Positions 1 through 5,389 of a stretch of 5,389 bases of DNA are shown here, piece by piece; within the stretch, counting starts at the first letter, position 1; each line of letters begins with the position of its first letter. The notes beneath the pieces were generated by a model, which was not told the origin of the DNA, made no database searches, and saw only the letters and a program-made list of their open reading frames with translations. Made by a program: the position numbers and the translations under genes. This DNA comes from Lachnospiraceae bacterium (GTDB lineage: Bacteria; Bacillota; Clostridia; Lachnospirales; Lachnospiraceae), in the NCBI GenBank assembly GCA_003520105.1, contig DOVL01000210.1, positions 1 to 5,389 on the forward strand. Reading direction: 5' to 3'.

Positions 1-24
1 GTTCTCCGATCTTTTATTGTCCAT

Positions 25-60
25 ACCGGCGAGAAGAAAAACTTCACGGACCGGTTTATT
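25..60 (+). terminator. Possible imperfect terminator hairpin of an upstream transcript
   Basis: ACCGG (25-29) can pair with CCGGT (51-55). Inside it CG (30-31) pairs with CG (47-48) and GAAG (33-36) with CTTC (42-45) around an AAAAA loop, leaving one A-A mismatch and a GA bulge at 49-50. The stem is followed only by TTATT, a poor U-tract. It could end a gene lying left of the window, but the imperfect stem makes this weak, and it could equally be a chance hairpin or an operator-like structure. Confidence 0.25.
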
Positions 61-75
61 ATGTATGAATTTTAA

Positions 76-204
76 CGAGCAGTATGATGAAATATGTGGT
101 AAAATAATTTTGTAGAGTTTTGATCAGATGGTCGATAAGAAACCGGTTTTTATTGAATTAGAATAATCAGTATTATCGGTTCGGTTATGAGATAAAAAAG
201 CAAT
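76..204 (+). promoter_or_regulatory. AT-rich leader upstream of the three-gene module; promoter not pinned down
   Basis: This non-coding stretch must hold the promoter of the module if it is transcribed on its own. Two weak candidates are visible. One is an extended -10 box TGGTAAAAT at 97-105, without a good -35. The other is a TATTAT at 171-176, close to the start codon and also lacking a recognisable -35. A perfect 10-base palindrome AAACCGGTTT lies at 140-149, and a related ACCGGTTT is at 51-57 with its preceding A at 50, so a repressor or activator site is conceivable. No riboswitch or tRNA was recognised. Confidence 0.25.
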
Positions 205-1659
205 ATGGACAACAAAAATGCTCAGAAAACTGAAAAGGATATTAAGATAGAGAAGCTTGCCGCGAAGGTTATGGATATCGCCAGAGATCGTATCGCCGTG
301 AGTCTTCGCTTTCTTGATATTGCCCTTGCGGAGATAAAACTGATCGCGAAGAAGGATATCAAGGATAAGAATGAGACCTCGGGCGGCGGAATGGCTACCG
401 ACGGACAGTATGTTTACTATGACCCGGAATGGGTGCTCAGGACCTACAAGGAAGAGCCTTCACGTGTTACGAGGACGTATCTTCATCTGTTACTGCATCT
501 TATATTTTTCCATCCTTTCAGCTATGACAAGCTCGATAAGGTACTATGGGATCTGGCATCGGATGTTGCAGTTGAGTCGGCTATCATATCCATGGGATAT
601 CCTGTATTTATGACTGAACGTGATGCAGAGGCTGCAGAAGAGCTGAAGACGATAAGAAGGCTCTGCAACGGCATCACTGCTGAGAAGGTATACAAATACC
701 TCAGAACATATGACATATCCGAGGCCGGCAAGATCAGGTGGTTCGTTCTCTTCCACAAGGATGAGCATATTTACTGGAGGAAGAAGAAGGAGATCAGCAT
801 CCAGCTAGAGAGATGGCAGAAGATCAGTGAGAGAGTGAAGACTGACCTCAAGACCTTCTCGAAGGGCGGTGCGGTCAATGAGGAGATAGAGGCCAGCCTG
901 ACCGACGCGACGAAGGAAAAATACGATTATACCGAGCTCCTTCAGCGGTTTATGACCACCGGTGAGGATATCAGGCAGAGTGACGATGAGTTTGATTATA
1001 TTTATTATTCCTACGGACTCGAGCATTACGGAAATATGCCTCTGATCGAGCCGCTGGAATACAGAGACTCGAGGAAGGTACGTGAGTTCATAATCGCGCT
1101 TGATACCTCGGCATCCTGCAAGGGTGCGATCGTGCAGACCTTCCTGAAGAAGACCTACAGCATCCTGAAGAGCAGGGATAACTTCTTCACAGAGGTAAAT
1201 ATACATATCATTCAGTGTGACAGCCAGATCAGGCAGGACACGAAGATTACGAATAACGAAGAGTTCGAGGATTTCTGCAGAAATATAAAGCTTAAGGGTT
1301 TCGGAACAACCGATTTCCGGCCGGTTTTCAAATATGTGGACGAGCTGATAGAGAAGCAGGAGTTTGAGAATCTCAAGGGACTTATTTATTTCACGGATGG
1401 CTACGGAGACTATCCGGAGAAGATGCCGGACTACGATGTAATGTTTGCATTCCTTGCGGAGGATGAATATGCACCGAAACCGCCGGTATGGGCGTACAAG
1501 ATAGTGCTGCAGCCGGAGGAGCTCGAAGCCGAGGCAATACGCATCGAACAGGAGAAACGCGAAGAGGCAATAAGAATGAGCCGAGATAATGGTGAGGCAG
1601 ATGAAACACCAACGAATCAAGAGAACAGTGAAATGGCAGATACTCATCCGGAAACATGA
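205..1659 (+). CDS. DUF2201-type protein: inactive-looking metallopeptidase domain plus VWA-like domain
   Basis: A 484-residue cytoplasmic protein with no signal peptide or membrane segment. The N-terminal half (about 20-135) matches the putative metallopeptidase domain that precedes VWA-like domains in the DUF2201 family. Its motif is HLLLHLIFFH (94-103), keeping the three histidines H94, H98 and H103 of the HExxHxxxxH pattern but replacing the catalytic Glu with Leu95; WDLASD follows at 115-120. The C-terminal VWA-like domain (about 290-435) has a complete MIDAS set: DTSAS (300-304), GTTDF with Thr368/Thr369, and TDG with Asp398. The tail from about 437 is charged and probably disordered. 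ATG 205 is the first start after an in-frame TAA at 193-195; its Shine-Dalgarno is weak. The next gene encodes a MoxR-like ATPase 53 bases downstream, the usual partner of VWA proteins. The role inferred is adaptor or co-chaperone of that ATPase; proteolysis is unlikely given the missing Glu. Confidence 0.92.
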   Translation: MDNKNAQKTEKDIKIEKLAAKVMDIARDRIAVSLRFLDIALAEIKLIAKKDIKDKNETSGGGMATDGQYVYYDPEWVLRTYKEEPSRVTRTYLHLLLHLIFFHPFSYDKLDKVLWDLASDVAVESAIISMGYPVFMTERDAEAAEELKTIRRLCNGITAEKVYKYLRTYDISEAGKIRWFVLFHKDEHIYWRKKKEISIQLERWQKISERVKTDLKTFSKGGAVNEEIEASLTDATKEKYDYTELLQRFMTTGEDIRQSDDEFDYIYYSYGLEHYGNMPLIEPLEYRDSRKVREFIIALDTSASCKGAIVQTFLKKTYSILKSRDNFFTEVNIHIIQCDSQIRQDTKITNNEEFEDFCRNIKLKGFGTTDFRPVFKYVDELIEKQEFENLKGLIYFTDGYGDYPEKMPDYDVMFAFLAEDEYAPKPPVWAYKIVLQPEELEAEAIRIEQEKREEAIRMSRDNGEADETPTNQENSEMADTHPET

Positions 1660-1712
1660 TTCGGGCGAGGATTAAGAACAGTTTGATAAACAGATGATCA
1701 GGGAGGTCACAG

Positions 1713-3236
1713 ATGAATATAAATCAGGCGAAGAATTATATAAAGAATGACGTCAGCTTATACCTTCTGAAGGATGAGTGGGGCGAATACAGGATACCGG
1801 TCGTAAGGCAGAGACCTATATTTCTCCTTGGTGCACCGGGAATAGGCAAGACTGCGATCATGGAGCAGATCGCATCAGAGCTCGGAATCGCGCTCGTTTC
1901 TTATTCCATGACACATCATACGAGGCAGTCTGCGCTCGGACTTCCTTTCATCAAACACGAGAGCTACGAGGGGATGGAGTACGACATCTCCGAATATACA
2001 ATGAGCGAGATCATCGCGTCAATCTATTCAGTTATGCGTGAATCAGGCGTGAAGGAGGGAATACTCTTCCTTGACGAGATCAACTGTGTTTCGGAAACTC
2101 TCGCACCATCAATGCTGCAGTTCCTGCAGTATAAGGTATTTGGAAAGCATAAGGTTCCGGACGGCTGGGTTATTGTAACTGCAGGAAATCCGCCTGAATA
2201 CAATAAGAGCGTGCGTGAATTTGACGTTGTTACGCTTGACAGACTGAAGGTGCTAACGGTTGAGGCGGATTATGATACATGGAGAAAATATGCCCGTGAG
2301 CATAACGTCAGAAGTGAAGTGACGAGCTTCCTCGAGATACATAAGGATTATTTCTACCATATGGAGATGACCACGAGAGGTCGTTCATACGTTACTGCCA
2401 GAGGATGGGAGGACCTTTCGACCATACTCGGACTTTACAACGAGAAGAATCTTGCGGTCGATGAGACGCTTGTCGGACAGTACATCAGAAACGACAAGAT
2501 AGTTAAGGAGTTTACCGCTTACTACGACCTTTATAATAAATACAAGAGAGACTACAAGCTGGATGATATTCTATGCGGAAATCCGCCTGAAACTGCATTT
2601 GCAAGAAGTAAGAAGGCCGGTTTCGATGAGAGACTTTCGGTACTCGGAATGCTTATGGACAGGCTGGAATCTGAAATCGGTGATGTGATCGAGAAGACTG
2701 ATTTCCTTGCGGAACTCTTAAAGCTTCTGAAGCAGCTTAAGGTAAGTCTTGAAGGCTATGGTACTGCTTCCGAGGTTATTTCATTCCTGGAGAAATGCTC
2801 TGAAGCCGAGAGGAGCAGGATGGACAAACTTGCCAAGGCAAACTCACTTTCCGACAAGGATAAGAGGAAACTGAGAAGGATCATTGACCACCTTAATAGA
2901 ACCATCAAGGAGATTGTTACAGCAGGTTCAGAACTCAGATCGCCTTCAGAGGCTTTCAATATCGTTAAGATGAATTATGACGATGCTGTGGCTGATATGA
3001 AGGAGGATGTTAAGAACACCAAGGAGAGGATGCATAACCTCTTCAGCTACGTTGAGAAGGCCTTCGAGGAAGGAAACGAGATGCTGCTCCTTGTTACCGA
3101 GCTTACGGTTAACGAGAACTCGTCGAGATTTATCGCGCAGTTCGGTTCGGAGGATTATACAAAGGCCAGCGAGACTCTGATGCTCGCAGAGAGGCAGGAT
3201 GCGATCAAGAAGGAGATTCTGGAACTGGATATCTAA
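1713..3236 (+). CDS. MoxR-like AAA+ ATPase with long helical C-terminal extension
   Basis: A 507-residue cytoplasmic ATPase. The AAA+ core spans roughly 1-240. It shows Walker A GAPGIGKT (40-47), Walker B ILFLDE with Asp121/Glu122, sensor 1 in TAGNPPEYN with Asn159, a likely arginine finger in LDRLKVL (Arg177), and a sensor-2-like VTARGWEDLS with Arg230. This is the MoxR-type layout. MoxR ATPases typically work with VWA proteins, such as RavA with ViaA, to remodel or mature protein complexes using ATP. Residues about 255-507 lie beyond the AAA+ lid. They are rich in Lys, Glu, Leu and Arg, look helical with coiled-coil character at about 315-400 and 425-460, and match no domain I recognise. 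The start is well supported by GGGAGGT at 1701-1707, five bases before the ATG. It sits between the VWA gene and the LRR gene in one apparent operon. The ATPase assignment is secure; the substrate is unknown. Confidence 0.95.
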   Translation: MNINQAKNYIKNDVSLYLLKDEWGEYRIPVVRQRPIFLLGAPGIGKTAIMEQIASELGIALVSYSMTHHTRQSALGLPFIKHESYEGMEYDISEYTMSEIIASIYSVMRESGVKEGILFLDEINCVSETLAPSMLQFLQYKVFGKHKVPDGWVIVTAGNPPEYNKSVREFDVVTLDRLKVLTVEADYDTWRKYAREHNVRSEVTSFLEIHKDYFYHMEMTTRGRSYVTARGWEDLSTILGLYNEKNLAVDETLVGQYIRNDKIVKEFTAYYDLYNKYKRDYKLDDILCGNPPETAFARSKKAGFDERLSVLGMLMDRLESEIGDVIEKTDFLAELLKLLKQLKVSLEGYGTASEVISFLEKCSEAERSRMDKLAKANSLSDKDKRKLRRIIDHLNRTIKEIVTAGSELRSPSEAFNIVKMNYDDAVADMKEDVKNTKERMHNLFSYVEKAFEEGNEMLLLVTELTVNENSSRFIAQFGSEDYTKASETLMLAERQDAIKKEILELDI

Positions 3237-3248
3237 GGGAGAAAAAAC

Positions 3249-4181
3249 ATGCCGGATAAGGTATTTAAGACGTCACAGGGCGAACTGTATTACGTAATTA
3301 AAGAAGACAGGGTAAATATAACTTCATACACCGGAGAGGATGAGAATCTGGTCCTTCCCGAGGAGATAGAAGGACTTCCGGTCAGAAAGATCGACAAGAA
3401 AGCTTTCATGAATGCGAAGAGGCTGAGATCGGTTGTGCTTCCTGATACGATCAGAAAGCTTGCAGACTGGAGCTTCTCTTACTGCAGGATGCTTGGCACA
3501 GTGGAGCTTCCGAGGAAGAAGATCGCCATGGGGCGCTCACCGTTTCTGGGGGATGACAGATTGGAAAGGATAAGTCTCAGAAGCAGGAAGAAATACCCTG
3601 ATAACGAATGGCTGGCTATGTCCGAAAAGGACAGAGACGATACGGCTGTTCTTCTTGCGTCACTTTATAACATGAAGGGGGCAGATCATCTTCTGAACTG
3701 CAGCACTTCAGGAACAGAGGAGTGGTTTGAAGGACTCGACAGAAGGCTTCTGGAATTTATAGACGAGCCGGACGAAGAGGGACATGCTGAGATGATCCTA
3801 TGTGGCGAGGAGGACCTTGAATGCACTCTGGACGTATTTGTGGCCAATAAGAGGAAGAAGAAGTCCAGATGCGCTTTTATGCGTCTCCTGCACCCTGCAG
3901 GCCTTACAGAGGCTTCTGAGGCGCGCTACAGGGCATATCTGACCGGCCATTGCGTGGGCTGCGAAACTGATGAGGCATGGCAGGTTCTGAAGGATGAATA
4001 TGGTCATGTCAAGGAATACTATGAATATTATGTAAACCTAGGCTGCCTGAATGATGATAACTTTAACGATACGATAATTGATCTGGGAGATAAGCAGGCT
4101 GAGATGAAGGCGTATTTTCTCAGATGGAAAGAGGCAAATAAGCCCACGGAAGAGGACTTCTTCGATAGTTTTGAACTGTAA
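3249..4181 (+). CDS. Cytoplasmic BspA-type leucine-rich-repeat protein with unrecognised C-terminal domain
   Basis: A 310-residue protein. Residues about 22-110 carry BspA-like (LRR_5) repeats of about 23 residues. Visible units are LVLPEEI...AFMNAKRL (34-59), VVLPDTI...SFSYCRML (62-82) and VELPRKK...PFLGDDRL (85-105), each with the LP turn and an aromatic near the end. There is no signal peptide, LPxTG motif or membrane segment, so unlike many BspA-like proteins it should stay in the cytoplasm. Residues about 125-310 form a second, apparently helical region rich in charge and aromatic residues, with cysteines at 185, 192, 208, 235, 238 and 266 and a single CxxC (235-238); I recognise no family there. 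It starts 12 bases after the ATPase stop, with AAGGGAG (3235-3241) overlapping that stop codon, so translational coupling is likely. By context it could be a client, or a substrate-recognition subunit, of the MoxR-VWA pair; this is inference. Confidence 0.9.
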   Translation: MPDKVFKTSQGELYYVIKEDRVNITSYTGEDENLVLPEEIEGLPVRKIDKKAFMNAKRLRSVVLPDTIRKLADWSFSYCRMLGTVELPRKKIAMGRSPFLGDDRLERISLRSRKKYPDNEWLAMSEKDRDDTAVLLASLYNMKGADHLLNCSTSGTEEWFEGLDRRLLEFIDEPDEEGHAEMILCGEEDLECTLDVFVANKRKKKSRCAFMRLLHPAGLTEASEARYRAYLTGHCVGCETDEAWQVLKDEYGHVKEYYEYYVNLGCLNDDNFNDTIIDLGDKQAEMKAYFLRWKEANKPTEEDFFDSFEL

Positions 4182-4283
4182 ACAGGTCGATGAACAGCCA
4201 AACACAACCTGAGACCAGTGCGAGGCTATTTGTACGCATTATTATATTTTGAGCCGTGATAAACACTGTGTAACGTGAAAAAT
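4182..4283. other. Intergenic gap between the LRR gene and the oxidoreductase gene
   Basis: This gap of about 100 bases shows no clear terminator after the LRR gene. It turns AT-rich near TATTATATTTT (4240-4250), a possible -10 region at 4243-4248 (TATATT) without a good -35 at standard spacing. A short palindrome ACAC-T-GTGT occupies 4263-4271. A separate promoter for the oxidoreductase is plausible but unproven; read-through from the three-gene module cannot be excluded. Confidence 0.3.
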
Positions 4284-4290
4284 AAGGGGG
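4284..4290 (+). promoter_or_regulatory. Ribosome binding site fixing the oxidoreductase start at ATG 4296
   Basis: AAGGGGG sits five bases before ATG 4296, an ideal spacing. The alternative in-frame GTG at 4275 would lie upstream of this site, has no Shine-Dalgarno of its own, and would add seven residues (M/V-KNKGVF) before the first beta strand of the flavodoxin fold. Confidence 0.75.
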
Positions 4291-4295
4291 TATTC

Positions 4296-4865
4296 ATGAT
4301 ATTATTTATAAATGCATGTGTAAGAAAAAACTCAAGGACCAAGCGCCTTGCCGATGCGTATCTTGAAGGCCTGAACGACTCCGTAACGGAAGTAAAGCTG
4401 TGGGAGTATGATTTCGATACGGTTGATGAAGGATATATAGATAAAAGAGATGAGCTGATCAGCAGAGGGGACTTTGACGATCCGATGTTTGATCTGGCAA
4501 GACAGTTCGCTGAGGCAGACCGGATCGTGATCGCGGCACCTTTCTGGGATCTGTCATTCCCTGCATCGCTGAAGCAGTACATCGAGCATATTAATGCTCT
4601 GGGAGTAACCTTCACCTACACTGAGTCCGGTGAGCCGAAGGGGCTCTGCAAGGCGGATAGGCTGACCTTTATCACAACTGCCGGAGGATATTTCTTCCCG
4701 GAGGAGTTCGGTTTCGGATATATAAAGGCTTTGGCAGAAAACTTCTATGGAATCGGGCAGGTTGAACTTATCAAAGCGACCGGTCTGGACATATTTGGAA
4801 ATGATCCCGAAAAAATACTTGAAAAAACAATGGATGAGATACGAAGAGCAAAATCAGAACAATAA
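4296..4865 (+). CDS. Flavodoxin-fold NAD(P)H-dependent oxidoreductase (azoreductase/quinone reductase-like)
   Basis: A 189-residue cytoplasmic flavoprotein of the Flavodoxin_2 / NAD(P)H dehydrogenase (quinone) group. The start opens directly into the first strand, MILFINACVR, followed by the FMN-phosphate loop region KNSRTKRLA (11-19). The second nucleotide-binding segment IVIAAPFWDLSFPASLKQYI (78-97) corresponds to the AP-[MF]-[YW]-N-x-x-x-P-x-x-LK-x-[WY]-I signature of FMN-dependent azoreductases. FTYTESGEPKGL (106-117) and TTAGG (127-131) match later conserved elements. Such enzymes move two electrons from NAD(P)H through FMN to quinones, azo compounds or other acceptors; the physiological substrate here is unknown. 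Length is slightly shorter than the roughly 200 residues of AzoR. It follows the LRR gene by 114 bases on the same strand and is closed by a strong terminator; no functional link to the ATPase module is evident. Confidence 0.9.
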   Translation: MILFINACVRKNSRTKRLADAYLEGLNDSVTEVKLWEYDFDTVDEGYIDKRDELISRGDFDDPMFDLARQFAEADRIVIAAPFWDLSFPASLKQYIEHINALGVTFTYTESGEPKGLCKADRLTFITTAGGYFFPEEFGFGYIKALAENFYGIGQVELIKATGLDIFGNDPEKILEKTMDEIRRAKSEQ

Positions 4866-4923
4866 GATGTTATAGTGTATTTCAAAAAGTGATTTCAATA
4901 GAATAGTATATTGTAAATATAAC

Positions 4924-4960
4924 AAAAGAACTGAGCCTGTCAGAAGACTCAGTTCTTTTT
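4924..4960 (+). terminator. Strong hairpin terminator, probably bidirectional
   Basis: AAAAGAACTGAG (4924-4935) is perfectly complementary to CTCAGTTCTTTT (4948-4959), giving a 12-bp stem with a 12-base loop and a T-run through 4960. It lies 58 bases after the oxidoreductase stop. On the minus strand the same stem is followed by TTTTGTTATATTT and sits 16 bases past the stop of the converging gene, so it can serve both transcripts. Confidence 0.88.
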
Positions 4961-4975
4961 GGATTATTAGTATTA

Positions 4976-5389
4976 TTATTCGCCCGGTTTAGTAGGTGGT
5001 TCGCCGTTATCACCATCAGGTTTAGCAGGAGGTTCACCGTTTCCGTTACCATCAGGTGGTGCATCAGGTCGGTCACTTCCACCTGAACCACTGCTGCCTG
5101 ATCCGGAAGAGAGGGCTATTTTTTCACCCGTCGAAGCAGTTCCGGATGTATACTCCTCGCCATTTACGTAGAGTTTATAGCCATTCAGATCTATTGAATC
5201 AGCTTCACAGGTCAGGCTTGTTATGTAGGAATTGCCTGTGAGTACCCATTTTGAGCCACCACTTATCTCAACATAAACCTCGCCTTCCTGACCGTCAGGA
5301 TTGATAGCACCATTAAAGCTTGAACTGTCGCTAAGGTACAGATTGAGCTGAGATACACTGTCAACGAGGATGTCACCGTTTATTTCCTG
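4976..5389 (-). CDS. C-terminal part of a carbohydrate-binding domain protein (Cthe_2159-like), truncated by window edge
   Basis: The minus strand is open from the window edge to TAA at 4978-4976, giving the last 137 residues; the start lies beyond 5389. Residues 1-90 of the fragment read as repeated short beta strands: GDILVDSVSQLNLYL, SSSFNGAINPD, GEVYVEISGGSKWVLTG, SYITSLTCEADSIDLNG, YKLYVNGEEY. This matches, from memory, the end of the Cthe_2159 family, secreted beta-helix proteins that bind acidic polysaccharides such as polygalacturonate. From about residue 94 comes a low-complexity Gly/Ser then Pro/Asp/Gly/Asn tail ending PPTKPGE, with no LPxTG sorting signal or hydrophobic anchor. The expected location is extracellular, released or cell-surface associated through its missing N-terminal part. 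The family assignment rests on the strand pattern and wording; the binding function is known for the family, not shown here. Confidence 0.82.
   Translation of the reverse strand, partial: QEINGDILVDSVSQLNLYLSDSSSFNGAINPDGQEGEVYVEISGGSKWVLTGNSYITSLTCEADSIDLNGYKLYVNGEEYTSGTASTGEKIALSSGSGSSGSGGSDRPDAPPDGNGNGEPPAKPDGDNGEPPTKPGE
4994..5056 (-). repeat. Imperfect tandem repeat encoding a Pro/Asp/Gly/Asn-rich tail
   Basis: Two copies (4994-5020 and 5027-5056) share AGGWGGTTCRCCG at one end and ACCATCAGG at the other and differ by three bases in length. They encode PDGDNGEPPTK and PDGNGNGEPPAK, so the copies differ by one whole codon. This is a typical expandable linker or tail repeat in a secreted protein. 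Confidence 0.65.

Noticed and set aside
1..75. Plus-strand frame open from the edge to TAA at 73-75
   Set aside because: All three plus frames are open near the edge and the 24-residue peptide is not recognisable, so it cannot be claimed as the end of an upstream gene.
805..1647. Long open frame on the minus strand opposite the VWA-like gene (280 codons)
   Set aside because: It lies wholly antisense to a gene with clear conserved motifs. Its product is a Leu/Arg/Cys/His-rich string with no domain, typical of a frame mirrored by codon bias.
1656..1697. Thirteen-codon frame starting at an ATGA overlap with the VWA gene stop (MIRARIKNSLINR)
   Set aside because: It is very short, has no convincing Shine-Dalgarno, and is readily explained by chance. 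The strong ribosome site belongs to the ATPase start at 1713.
4275..4295. GTG start at 4275 for the oxidoreductase
   Set aside because: No ribosome site precedes it, while AAGGGGG lies between it and ATG 4296; family members begin at the first beta strand, as with ATG 4296.
4882..5091. Minus-strand frame of 69 codons over the repeat tail and terminator
   Set aside because: It is out of frame with the carbohydrate-binding gene, reads through the terminator hairpin, and gives a low-complexity product.
5056..5241. Plus-strand frame of 61 codons
   Set aside because: It is antisense to the carbohydrate-binding gene, with no ribosome site and no recognisable sequence.
1..5389. CRISPR arrays, tRNA or rRNA genes, insertion-sequence ends, toxin or nuclease effector domains
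   Set aside because: No regularly spaced repeats, cloverleaf structures, transposase motifs or effector motifs were seen on either strand.

Overview
The window looks like chromosomal DNA of a low-to-mid G+C Clostridium-class Firmicute, probably a gut or rumen Lachnospiraceae or Ruminococcaceae relative. The reasons are arginine codons dominated by AGA/AGG, strong purine-rich Shine-Dalgarno sites, an intracellular BspA-type leucine-rich-repeat protein, and the tail of a surface protein that resembles the Cthe_2159 carbohydrate-binding family. The genus cannot be fixed from the sequence alone.

Layout. Positions 1-204 are an AT-rich leader with no convincing gene; it holds a possible imperfect terminator hairpin and a repeated ACCGGTTT motif. 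Positions 205-4181 carry three co-directional, tightly spaced plus-strand genes. The first (205-1659) is a metallopeptidase-like/VWA-like protein of the DUF2201 type. The second (1713-3236) is a MoxR-like AAA+ ATPase with a long helical C-terminal extension. The third (3249-4181) is a leucine-rich-repeat protein with an unrecognised helical C-terminal domain. After a 114-base gap comes a small flavodoxin-fold NAD(P)H oxidoreductase (4296-4865, plus strand). A strong hairpin at 4924-4960 separates it from a converging minus-strand gene (4976-5389, truncated by the window edge) that encodes the C-terminal part of a secreted carbohydrate-binding-type protein.

How the genes work together. The AAA+ and VWA genes form the familiar MoxR-VWA pairing, in which an ATPase remodels or matures targets and the VWA protein, through its MIDAS metal site, acts as adaptor. 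Here a third gene, 12 bases downstream of the ATPase, adds a cytoplasmic LRR protein, an obvious candidate for substrate recognition or for being the client. The VWA protein keeps three histidines spaced as in its family's zinc motif but lacks the catalytic glutamate, which suggests a structural or regulatory rather than proteolytic role. The whole three-gene module has no function that can be assigned with confidence and is the most interesting item here. The oxidoreductase and the carbohydrate-binding gene look like ordinary neighbours rather than parts of the system.
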